DNA from: an uncultured Elusimicrobiales bacterium
GTDB taxonomy: Bacteria; Elusimicrobiota; Elusimicrobia; Elusimicrobiales; Elusimicrobiaceae
DNA: 64,000 nt
Assembly (NCBI GenBank): GCA_934667625.1
Contig: CAKUMH010000002.1
Location: 62,001-126,000 of the forward strand
Direction of reading: 5' to 3'
Shown here: positions 32,684-40,594 of the stretch, one piece after another
Position numbering within the stretch: position 1 is the stretch's first letter
Layout of the letters: each line of letters opens with the position of its first letter
The notes under the pieces: model-generated
Seen by the model: only the letters and a program-made list of their open reading frames with translations
Databases searched by the model: none
Told to the model about the DNA's origin: nothing
Made by a program: the position numbers and the translations under genes

Positions 32684-33981
32684 TTTCCCCCTAATTTTTT
32701 ATGCGTAAAGGGGCGGGCATCTGGGCCGACATAATCGGCCACCACCTGCCCGTTCCCGTACAGTTTATATTTATAAATCGTCAGTCCTTCCAGCCCAACC
32801 GGGCCGCGCGCATGCGTTTTGCCCGTGCTAATGCCCACCTCGGCCCCAAAGCCATAGCGATATCCGTCGGCAAAGCGCGTGGACACATTGTGATAGACCC
32901 CGGCGGAGTCCACCAAATCCATAAAAATTTGCGTTTCGTCATGATCGGCAGACAAAATGGCATCCGTATGGTGCGAACCGTACCGGTTGATATGCTCCAC
33001 CGCCTCCAGAACATGCTGCACCAATTTTACGGAAAGCTTTTTTTCGCCGTACTCGGTGTGCCAATCCGCCACCGCCCCAGCTACCGGAGCCAGCGTGGCA
33101 ACGTCCGCCCCGCCATACAACGTAACCCCTTGTTTGACAAGTTCCGCCAGCAAAGCTTTTTGGTTGGCAAGCGGCCAATGCGCGTCCAACAGTAGGGTTT
33201 CCACCGAATTGCACGCGGCGGGATATTGCGTTTTGGCATCCACGCACACCTGTTTGGCCAACTGCAAATCCGCCGTGCGGGACACAAAAATGTGGCATAC
33301 GCCGTCTGCATGGCCCAAAACAGGGATCTTGGTGTTGGCTTTTACATAAGACACCAAGGCATTTCCGCCGCGCGGAATAATTAAATCAAAGTACTGGTCC
33401 AACCCCAGCATTTCGGCCGATTCTTCCCGCGTATGCAACAGCTGCAACGCCTCCGTGGGATAGCCGGGCACGGTGGACAAGGCCTGCTGCAACACGGCCA
33501 CCAAGGCGTCATTGGTGTGCACCGACTCGTGCCCGCCCTTTAACACCACGGCATTGCCGGACTTAACAGCCAGCGCCGCAATTTGGGGAAGCACGTCGGG
33601 GCGAGACTCAAAGATTACCCCAATCAGCCCCAGCGGGCAGGAAACTTTATACAAATTTAACCCTTCGTCCAGCTCCGTAGCGGAAAGAATCTTTCCCACC
33701 GGATCGGGCAGTTCTACCAGTTCCTCTACGCCACGGATGACCGTTTCCAACTTTTCGCGCGTTAGTTTTAAGCGTTCAAACAGGGACGTTTTTAAAGTTC
33801 CTGCCTCCACCGCTTTTTGGGATTTCTGCAGGTCCCGTTGGTTGGCCTGCAAAATTTCATCCGCATGCACCCGCAGGGCACAGGCCATGGCGTTTAAGGC
33901 GCGGTCCTTGCTTTCGGGCGGCAAAGCCGCCAACACATACGAAGCAGCTTTAGCACGGGCAGCCCGTTCGGTTACGTTCAT
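32680..33981 (-). CDS. proA: Glutamate-5-semialdehyde dehydrogenase (gamma-glutamyl phosphate reductase)
   Basis: A 433-residue ALDH-superfamily enzyme that reduces gamma-glutamyl phosphate with NADPH. The nucleophile is C257 in YPAACNSVET. The cofactor region PLGLIGVIFESRPDVLPQ and the segments LKGGHESVHTN and GGNALVSYV are characteristic. GAGGAA lies 6 nt upstream of ATG 33981. It starts 10 bp after proB and overlaps proC, so all three are coexpressed. Confidence 0.97.
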   Translation of the reverse strand: MNVTERAARAKAASYVLAALPPESKDRALNAMACALRVHADEILQANQRDLQKSQKAVEAGTLKTSLFERLKLTREKLETVIRGVEELVELPDPVGKILSATELDEGLNLYKVSCPLGLIGVIFESRPDVLPQIAALAVKSGNAVVLKGGHESVHTNDALVAVLQQALSTVPGYPTEALQLLHTREESAEMLGLDQYFDLIIPRGGNALVSYVKANTKIPVLGHADGVCHIFVSRTADLQLAKQVCVDAKTQYPAACNSVETLLLDAHWPLANQKALLAELVKQGVTLYGGADVATLAPVAGAVADWHTEYGEKKLSVKLVQHVLEAVEHINRYGSHHTDAILSADHDETQIFMDLVDSAGVYHNVSTRFADGYRYGFGAEVGISTGKTHARGPVGLEGLTIYKYKLYGNGQVVADYVGPDARPFTHKKLGGK

Positions 33982-33991
33982 AAAAAATTCC

Positions 33992-35134
33992 TCACAATAA
34001 AACGATGTTGTCGCGGTGGATGACTTCGTCGTAATTTTTATAACCAATCTTTTTGGCAATCTCTTCCGACTTGGCCCCCGCAATTTTGGCGCATTCTTTG
34101 GACGAATAATTGGCCAGACCGCGGGCAAACTCCCGCCCGGATTCGTCCAATACGGAAACGGCATCCCCCGCCTCAAACGTGCCTTTCACGGCCGCTACGC
34201 CGGCAGGCAGCAGGGAGGATCCCTTTTCGCACAGGGCCTTTTTGGCGCCAGCATTCACCGTCACGCTGCCGGAAACATTGGTGGCATAAGCAAGCCATAA
34301 TTTTTTCCCGGCTAAATTCTCCACCGGCAGGAAAAGGGTTCCTTTAAAATCCGGCTTAAACAGGGCCGACACGGCACCCAATTGCTTGCCGCAGGCAATG
34401 ACCATGCTGGCCCCGGCCCGCGTGACCACTTTGGCGGCTTCCAGCTTGGTCTTCATGCCGCCGCGACCGCGAGAAGAGGCACAAAACCCCAAGGCTTCAA
34501 TCTCCGGCGTGACGCCCCGAACGACTTCAATCAATTGGGCGGTTTTATCCTTGCGGGGATCGCCGTTGTAGAGCCCGTCCACATCGCTCATCACGCACAA
34601 CAGGTCTGCCTCCATACCGGCAGCCACCAGAGCGGAAAGTTTGTCGTTGTCGCCGAAGCACACCTTGACGCCTTTTTCTTTATAGCCGCGCAATTCGTTG
34701 GTGGACACGGTGTCATTTTGGTTGATGACCGGAATACACCCCAATTCCAACAGGCGGTTTAAGGTGTCGCGCAGGCTTAAATAGCGGCTGCGGTGGGAAA
34801 AATCATCCTCCGTAAGCAGTACCTGGGCCGCCACCAGCCCAAGCTGGCGGAAGCCGTCCTCATAAAATTTCATCAGGCCGATTTGCCCCACCGCCGCGCA
34901 GGCCTGTTTAAGCGAAACCACATCAGGCGCGGACGTCAGCCCCAGGCGTTTTTTGCCCAAACCAACCGCCCCCGAAGTGACAACCAGCACTTCTTTCCCC
35001 TGTTTATGCAAGGCGGCGATATCCTCCAAAAACGAATACAGACGGGAAAGCGCCAAAGAGCCGTCCTCCGCGGTCAGCGCGTTTGTGCCGAATTTAAAAA
35101 CAATACGTTTTGCTTTCTTAAAAAGTTCCTTCAT
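33992..35134 (-). CDS. proB: Glutamate 5-kinase with PUA domain
   Basis: A 380-residue enzyme that commits glutamate to proline. The amino-acid kinase domain shows VFKFGTNAL, VVTSGAVGLGKKRLGL, INQNDTVSTNEL, FGDNDKLSALVA and SDVDGLYNGDPR. The C-terminal PUA domain (about 275-370) contains SLLPAGVAAVKGTFEAGDAVSVLDESG. Proline feedback acts on the kinase domain in relatives. ATG 35134 follows GGATGAA; a longer start would run through the upstream terminator and was rejected. Confidence 0.96.
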   Translation of the reverse strand: MKELFKKAKRIVFKFGTNALTAEDGSLALSRLYSFLEDIAALHKQGKEVLVVTSGAVGLGKKRLGLTSAPDVVSLKQACAAVGQIGLMKFYEDGFRQLGLVAAQVLLTEDDFSHRSRYLSLRDTLNRLLELGCIPVINQNDTVSTNELRGYKEKGVKVCFGDNDKLSALVAAGMEADLLCVMSDVDGLYNGDPRKDKTAQLIEVVRGVTPEIEALGFCASSRGRGGMKTKLEAAKVVTRAGASMVIACGKQLGAVSALFKPDFKGTLFLPVENLAGKKLWLAYATNVSGSVTVNAGAKKALCEKGSSLLPAGVAAVKGTFEAGDAVSVLDESGREFARGLANYSSKECAKIAGAKSEEIAKKIGYKNYDEVIHRDNIVLL

Positions 35135-35151
35135 AAATTCATCCAAACGAA

Positions 35152-35172
35152 AAGCCCGCCCACAGGCGGGCC
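35152..35172 (-). terminator. Terminator after the kinase-RR-rsmD-nuclease operon
   Basis: GCCCGCC (35154-35160) / GGCGGGC (35165-35171), followed on the minus strand by TTTTCGTTT. It separates the upstream operon from proB. Confidence 0.65.
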
Positions 35173-35190
35173 TTCGCCTTAAAAACATCT

Positions 35191-35922
35191 TTACTGCGCC
35201 GCTGGTTTGACAGTGGAAAATTCACAGCGCGTGTTGAACGGACAGGTGGCACAATGCTCCAAATTAGGTTCAAAGTCGCTCACTTCTATTTTTTTACCCA
35301 CCATGATGAAGGTATCCAAAATTTTCTGTTCGTCAAAGGCCTCAAAGGGCGCACTCATCTGCTTGTTAAAGGCCACAAAGTAGAAGGTTGCCTTGCCCTT
35401 TTGCATGTGCCAGGCACGCTTGGCCCCAATGGCATAAATGCCCAACTGCAGGGAATCCGTCACCGGGAGAGAAAGGTCCACATCCGTGCCGGTTTTATAA
35501 TCAATCACTTCCCAGGAGCCGTCGGGCAATTTATCAATGCGGTCAATTTTGCCGCGCAACGTCCATTGCCCTTCCTGAAAAATAAATTCGCGCTCGGTGC
35601 TGTCCACCGTTGTTTTGCGTTCGTACTCGGCCTGGGCGTACGTCTCCAACATTTTTTTGCCCTTGAGGTACCACTCCATTTGCTCGCCTGCGCTGGCATA
35701 CCCGGCGCCCAGCCAACAATCGTCATAATAGGAAAGGAGTTCGGACGGGTCGTTGCTTTCCTTATGGTAAGCCTCCAGCGCGCGGTGAATGGACACCCCC
35801 AACGAAGAGGCGGGCACCAGGCCCTCTCTTTTGCCCTCAATGTATTTGTATTTGTAGAGAACGGGACATTCCAAATACGTTTTGATTTTGGAATAGTTCA
35901 GCTCGTATACGTCGCTATACAT
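35191..35922 (-). CDS. Stand-alone PD-(D/E)XK nuclease of the RecB/Cas4 type
   Basis: A 243-residue PDDEXK_1 family protein. It has an N-terminal LNYSKIKTYLECPVLYKYKY motif with the first Fe-S cysteine (C17), catalytic GKIDRID and VIDYKTGTDVD, a QL..Y helix (QLGIYAIGA), and a C-terminal cluster LEHCATCPFNTRC. The four cysteines match the Fe-S arrangement of Cas4 and AddB. No cas gene or CRISPR array is nearby, so it is probably a housekeeping exonuclease. ATG 35922 overlaps the rsmD end by 8 bp. Confidence 0.87.
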   Translation of the reverse strand: MYSDVYELNYSKIKTYLECPVLYKYKYIEGKREGLVPASSLGVSIHRALEAYHKESNDPSELLSYYDDCWLGAGYASAGEQMEWYLKGKKMLETYAQAEYERKTTVDSTEREFIFQEGQWTLRGKIDRIDKLPDGSWEVIDYKTGTDVDLSLPVTDSLQLGIYAIGAKRAWHMQKGKATFYFVAFNKQMSAPFEAFDEQKILDTFIMVGKKIEVSDFEPNLEHCATCPFNTRCEFSTVKPAAQ

Positions 35923-36532
35923 GGGCAACCCCTTCCCCGGCAGGTTGCTCCTGCGGTGCGACCGCACGCATAAAACGGACCAAGGTATCACCGTATTTTT
36001 CCGTGCGGTATACCGTCAAAGAAGGTGGAATAGCAAATTCTTCGGTCTTGTGCGTTTGGATGATGACAATGCCGTTGGGTGCCAAAAGACGCGCCTCTGC
36101 CACGTTGTTTAAGGCCGGCTCGGAAAGCGCCAACATTTTGTTGTTAATGTCGCGGTACGGCGGCCCCATAAAGATAATGTCATACCCTTCGTTATCGCTG
36201 TAGGGCATCAGCCAATCAAGCGGTTTGAGCACATCCCCGCGCAGGACCTTGGCCCGATCCGCAAAGCCCAAGTGCTCCAAGTTGCGGCGGATGTTTTTAA
36301 TACACGCGGGTTCCTTGTCCAGCATGACGGTCTTTAACGCACCGCGCGAAAGCGCCTCCAGTGACACATTGCCCGTACCGGCAAACAAGTCCAGCATAAT
36401 AGCCCCGGTGATGCGGGGGCGCAAAATATCAAAAAGAGACTGTTTGATACGGTCCGAAATCGGCTTTACGGGCAGATTTTTAGACACCGAAAAAATCCTC
36501 CGCCCACGGGCGGTTCCAGCAATTATACGCAT
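35915..36532 (-). CDS. rsmD: 16S rRNA (guanine966-N2)-methyltransferase RsmD
   Basis: A 205-residue SAM-dependent methyltransferase. MRIIAGTARGRRI and PISDRIKQSLFDIL are the RsmD N-terminus; motif I is LDLFAGTGNVSLEALSRGA and the catalytic motif IV reads FMGPPYR (usual DPPY). It methylates G966 of 16S rRNA during 30S assembly. AAGGAA precedes ATG 36532. It is 10 bp downstream of the response regulator, so probably cotranscribed with the two-component genes. Confidence 0.93.
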   Translation of the reverse strand: MRIIAGTARGRRIFSVSKNLPVKPISDRIKQSLFDILRPRITGAIMLDLFAGTGNVSLEALSRGALKTVMLDKEPACIKNIRRNLEHLGFADRAKVLRGDVLKPLDWLMPYSDNEGYDIIFMGPPYRDINNKMLALSEPALNNVAEARLLAPNGIVIIQTHKTEEFAIPPSLTVYRTEKYGDTLVRFMRAVAPQEQPAGEGVAHV

Positions 36533-36541
36533 AAATGTTCC

Positions 36542-37189
36542 TTACAGTTGGGCAATACCTTCTTTAATGGCGTAGCGCACCAGCTCGGCCTGTTTGTGAA
36601 TGCCCAGTTTCTTCATAATATTGTTGCGGTGCACGTGAATCGTGTTGAGCGACAAATTGAACGATTTGGCAATTTGCTTGCTGCTGTACCCCTCGGCAAT
36701 CAGCTGCAGCACTTCCTTTTCCTTGGGGGTCAGCCCCGTTACATCGCGCTTGCGGGAGGACGTTTTGCCCAAGAAGCCCTGCACAATGTATTTGGAAACC
36801 TTGCTGCACAAATAAAACCGCCCAGCGGCGACTTCTTCAATGGCGTCCACAATTTCGTCCGCGGTGGAAACCTTAACAATAAACCCCTTTGCCCCCGCCT
36901 TGAGCGATTTTTCCACAGAAACACGGTCGTCATACATACTAAGCATAACCACCTTGGCCTCCGGGTTCATTTTAACAAGACGCTCGGTGGCTTCTATCCC
37001 GTTGAGTACCGGCATGGAAATATCCACGACGTACACATCCGCCCCCTGTTTTTGGGCGAAATCCACCAGCTCCTTGCCGTTTGCAATCTCGGCTACTACT
37101 TCCATATTTTTGCCCAGCTTTTCCAGCACGGCCCGTACGCCCTTGCGCACGATGGCGTGGTCGTCAGCCAGTACGATTTTTATGGTCAT
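36542..37189 (-). CDS. NarL/FixJ-type response regulator
   Basis: A 215-residue transcription factor. The receiver domain (1-120) has the acidic pair D9-D10, phospho-acceptor D56 in VVDISMP, and the Lys in GFIVKVS. The LuxR-type HTH (about 148-212) has GLTPKEKEVLQLIAEGYSSKQIA and HVHRNNIMKKLGI. ATG 37189 overlaps the sensor kinase stop by 4 bp, so kinase and regulator are a matched pair. The target genes are unknown. Confidence 0.94.
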   Translation of the reverse strand: MTIKIVLADDHAIVRKGVRAVLEKLGKNMEVVAEIANGKELVDFAQKQGADVYVVDISMPVLNGIEATERLVKMNPEAKVVMLSMYDDRVSVEKSLKAGAKGFIVKVSTADEIVDAIEEVAAGRFYLCSKVSKYIVQGFLGKTSSRKRDVTGLTPKEKEVLQLIAEGYSSKQIAKSFNLSLNTIHVHRNNIMKKLGIHKQAELVRYAIKEGIAQL

Positions 37190-38322
37190 CTTTGTCCCCC
37201 GTATACAACGCACGGGCATTCCACTTCAATACGGGTGCCTTTGCCCGGCGTGCTTTTTATAGAAATCGCCCCCCCCAGGAGTTGGACGCTGTCCTGCATG
37301 GCCAGCAGCCCCACCTTGCGGATGGAACGTTGTTTTGTTTGTTTGAAACCCACGCCGTCATCCGCTACAACCAGATGAACGGTGTGTTCGTCTCGTTTTA
37401 ACAGCACATAAATGTGTTTGGCCTGCGCGTGCTTAACAATGTTGTTAAGCGATTCCTGCACAATACGGTAAAGCAAAATCTTTACCTCGTCAGAGACCGT
37501 AATTTTATTGTCCTTCGGATCGTAATCAAAAGTATAGGGAATGTGCACCAGCTCGCTGATGTTTTCTAAGAGCTCCCGCACAGAGCCCCCTAGGCCGCCA
37601 TCGTTATCCAGAGCGGGCGGACGAAGGGAAACCACAATGTTTTTAACGCGCTCTATGCTTTCCTTTATCTGCGCGTCCAATTTGGCAATTTCCTCCAGCG
37701 CTTGTTTTTTATCGTTTTCCTTGACGCTGGCCTTGACCAAACTTAAAAGCGCGGTTAGAATAACGGCTGTAGAGCCGATTTCGTCATGTAAGGCTTTGGA
37801 AATTTCCCGCTTTTCATTCTCACGCGCCGCCAGTAAAATTTGAGAAAAGGTGCGCGGCACGCCCCCCTCGCGCAGCATATATCCGCCCCGGTAGGCACTG
37901 CCCCAATGGGTAATGTCCCGCGTGAGGGAAAGCAGCGTGGTAATGCCGCCGTCGTCCCCGCGCAGCGGAACAAGCGTAGTTTGATAAAAAGTGTGCGTAC
38001 TTCCCTTGTCTACACCCCATTCGTAACTGTAAATTTCCCCTTTTAAAGCCGCCTGCGCAGCCTGCAAGTGAAGCGGCGTTTTGCGCACATCCTCCATAGA
38101 GCAATCCAACACGTTGCTAATCGCCGTAATCTGGTTCGTCTTTACATCCACCAGCACTACGGCATCGTACCCCTCTACCCCATTTTTTTTGATACTTTCC
38201 AAATCGCTCACGCCATAGACAGCCGGCTGCTTGCGCGTGCTTTCGTCCGGCTTGTGGCACTGGAAATAAAACGGAGCGGTTTGCGGTTGTTTTTTGGTTA
38301 CCGTTTGCTGTTTTTTTGCCAT
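37186..38322 (-). CDS. Cytoplasmic PAS-containing sensor histidine kinase (HisKA_3 class)
   Basis: A 378-residue kinase without membrane segments. A PAS-like sensor region occupies about 35-140 (VVLVDVKTNQITAISNVLDCS, LLSLTRDITHW). The HisKA_3 dimerisation domain carries H179 in KALHDEIGSTAVIL, and the HATPase_c domain carries NNIVKHAQA, DDGVGF and STPGKGTRIEV. It partners the downstream NarL-type regulator. The signal is presumably intracellular (redox, ligand or metabolite); no heme or Fe-S cysteine motif is obvious. AGGGG precedes the ATG. Confidence 0.92.
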   Translation of the reverse strand: MAKKQQTVTKKQPQTAPFYFQCHKPDESTRKQPAVYGVSDLESIKKNGVEGYDAVVLVDVKTNQITAISNVLDCSMEDVRKTPLHLQAAQAALKGEIYSYEWGVDKGSTHTFYQTTLVPLRGDDGGITTLLSLTRDITHWGSAYRGGYMLREGGVPRTFSQILLAARENEKREISKALHDEIGSTAVILTALLSLVKASVKENDKKQALEEIAKLDAQIKESIERVKNIVVSLRPPALDNDGGLGGSVRELLENISELVHIPYTFDYDPKDNKITVSDEVKILLYRIVQESLNNIVKHAQAKHIYVLLKRDEHTVHLVVADDGVGFKQTKQRSIRKVGLLAMQDSVQLLGGAISIKSTPGKGTRIEVECPCVVYGGQR

Positions 38323-38413
38323 AAATTTACCCCTAATACACCTTATTACTTATTCTACTATATTTTAAATACAATTCCCTAATCTAACCCTTTTCGTGCG
38401 GGGGCGGGATTTT

Positions 38414-38422
38414 TGATATAAT
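38414..38422 (+). promoter_or_regulatory. Extended -10 promoter of the PBP1A gene
   Basis: TGA-TATAAT, a perfect extended -10, ends 7 nt before ATG 38430 with no Shine-Dalgarno between. This is one of the clearest leaderless candidates in the window. Confidence 0.65.
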
Positions 38423-38429
38423 TTAAGTT

Positions 38430-40562
38430 ATGATAGCACGTATAGGAAAATTCCTTCGTTCCAAACCCGTCATCTTTGCCGCATTGGCAGGGCTGGCGCT
38501 TGCCATTTTGCTGGTGGCCGTGTTTATGCGTTATATTTTCTCCGGCCTGCCGCCCGTGTATGAAATGGAGGAGTACACACCTTCGCTTACCACCAAGGTT
38601 TTTGACCGCAACAATAAACTCATTCACGAATTTTCCATTGAAAAGCGCAGCATGGTACCGTTGGAGGACATCCCGGTGGATCTGCAAAACGCCGTGGTGG
38701 CCATGGAGGACCGGGATTTCTTTTCGCACCCGGGGTTTTCCATCCGCGGCATTGTGCGTGCCGGGTTATACGATTTATTGACCGGACGCGCCAAGCAGGG
38801 CGCCTCTACACTTACCCAACAGCTTTCGCGCGGCGTCTTTTTGACGCAAGAAAAAAAGCTCATTCGCAAAATACGCGAAATTATTTTGGCCATTCAAATA
38901 GAACACCAATTTAGCAAACGCGAAATTTTACAGCTGTACCTGAACGAAATTTATTTGGGCAGCGGGGCATACGGCGTAAAGGCCGCCGCCAAAAAGTATT
39001 TTAATAAAGAATTATCCGAGTTGACTACTGGAGAAGCCGCCCTGCTGGTGGGGCTTATTCCGGCGCCGGGGCGTTATAACCCCTTTGCCAACCCCACGCT
39101 TGCCAAACAGCGCCGTGACTTGGTGCTGGAGGTGATGCACCAGCAAAATTATATTTCCCAAGAGGAACTGGACAAGGCCAAACAGGAACCGCTGCCCGAA
39201 AAGCCGCCTGTGGCCGAAACCGCGCCGGGACAGTATTTTATTGAGCACATCCGCCGCATATTGGAGCCCAAATACGGCATGGACGTTTTGTGGAAGGCGG
39301 GCCTTAACATTTACACCACGGTAGACATTGACCAACAAGCCGCCACTGAAAAAATTATGAACGAGGCACTCCAGCGCTATGATGAACAAGTAGCCAAGGG
39401 ACTGGGCATTGAAATTGACCCGCACGACACCGAGGCCGAAGCCGATCCAACAGATGATACAGAAGCCGCGCCCAAGGACCCGCAGGCCGAATATCCGCGG
39501 CTGCAGGGCGCTTTTATGGTGCGTGACGTAAAAAGCGGTGCGGTGCGTGTGCTGGTGGGCGGACGCGGTTTTGACGAAAGCAAATTCAACCGTGCTACCC
39601 AGGCCAAACGCCAGCCGGGTTCCTCCTTTAAACCATATGTGTGGATGGCCGCCCTGGAAAAAGGATACACCCCGGCCACGCTCGTGAAAGACTTGCCGAC
39701 CATGTTCTATTTTGACGGACGCAATTGGCACACCTTTGACGAAAACGCCGATTTGTATTCGCTGGACCTGGCTAAAGAGTCCTTCATCGCCAGTAAAAAT
39801 TTTAACGTGTGGGTTCCGCAGAACTACGGCGGGAGAAACGAAGGGTGGATTACGCTGCGCAAGGCCTTGGAAAAATCCAAGAACCTGGTGGCCGTCAATT
39901 TGATTGATGCCGTCGGCGTGCCTGCAGTTGTCCGTGTGGCCCGACGGGCCGGAATTACGGCCGCGCTGCCACGCGTGCCTGCCTTGGCCCTGGGCGTGAG
40001 CGTGGTGGCGATGGATGAACATTTGGCCGCACTGACTACCTTTGCCAACGGCGGCATTCACACCGATAACTACTACATAGAACGGGTGGAGGACGCCAAC
40101 GGACGGATTTTGGAACAGCATGTACCAGTGGAAGAGGCGGCCTTCTCGCCACAGAACTCCTACCTGCTCATCAACATGATGAAAGGCGTTGTACAACGCG
40201 GGAGTGGGGCATATGTATCCCGCTTGGGGCGCAACATCGCCGGGAAAACCGGCACCACGCAAAGCCACCGCGACATGTGGTTTGTCGGCATGACGCCGCA
40301 CACCGCGGCCGCCGCCTGGATGGGGTATGACGACGATACCTCGCACGAAAAAGGGGCACGCTTTACCGGCAGCACCACCGCCCGCTGGTGGACCAGCATT
40401 ATGGAACAGGTGCTAAAAGACGAACCCAACGACGATTTTGCCGTACCGGAAGGCATCTCCTTTGCGTACGTAAACCCACTGACGGGAAAGCTGGCTATGC
40501 CCACGGAACGCAATAAATTTTTAGAGGCGTTTATCACAGGGACGGAACCGCAAAGTTTTTAA
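38430..40562 (+). CDS. Class A penicillin-binding protein (PBP1A family)
   Basis: A 710-residue bifunctional peptidoglycan synthase. It has an N-terminal membrane helix (about 15-35), then a GT51 glycosyltransferase with catalytic E93 in VAMEDRDFFSH plus GASTLTQQLSR and YLNEIYLGSGAYGV. The transpeptidase domain has S398 and K401 in PGSSFKPY, SKNLVAV as the second motif and GKTGTTQ as the KTG box. An acidic insertion (DTEAEADPTDDTEAAP) lies between the domains. It is shorter than E. coli PBP1A (about 850). It builds and cross-links glycan strands in the periplasm. Confidence 0.96.
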   Translation: MIARIGKFLRSKPVIFAALAGLALAILLVAVFMRYIFSGLPPVYEMEEYTPSLTTKVFDRNNKLIHEFSIEKRSMVPLEDIPVDLQNAVVAMEDRDFFSHPGFSIRGIVRAGLYDLLTGRAKQGASTLTQQLSRGVFLTQEKKLIRKIREIILAIQIEHQFSKREILQLYLNEIYLGSGAYGVKAAAKKYFNKELSELTTGEAALLVGLIPAPGRYNPFANPTLAKQRRDLVLEVMHQQNYISQEELDKAKQEPLPEKPPVAETAPGQYFIEHIRRILEPKYGMDVLWKAGLNIYTTVDIDQQAATEKIMNEALQRYDEQVAKGLGIEIDPHDTEAEADPTDDTEAAPKDPQAEYPRLQGAFMVRDVKSGAVRVLVGGRGFDESKFNRATQAKRQPGSSFKPYVWMAALEKGYTPATLVKDLPTMFYFDGRNWHTFDENADLYSLDLAKESFIASKNFNVWVPQNYGGRNEGWITLRKALEKSKNLVAVNLIDAVGVPAVVRVARRAGITAALPRVPALALGVSVVAMDEHLAALTTFANGGIHTDNYYIERVEDANGRILEQHVPVEEAAFSPQNSYLLINMMKGVVQRGSGAYVSRLGRNIAGKTGTTQSHRDMWFVGMTPHTAAAAWMGYDDDTSHEKGARFTGSTTARWWTSIMEQVLKDEPNDDFAVPEGISFAYVNPLTGKLAMPTERNKFLEAFITGTEPQSF

Positions 40563-40594
40563 TTTTCCGTTCTAAAACGCCTTTATAAAGCAGT

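Noticed and set aside
39012..40346. 444-codon open frame on the minus strand inside the PBP1A gene
   Set aside because: It lies wholly antisense to a clear class A PBP and has a His/Gly/Arg-rich composition typical of shadow frames in GC-rich codons.
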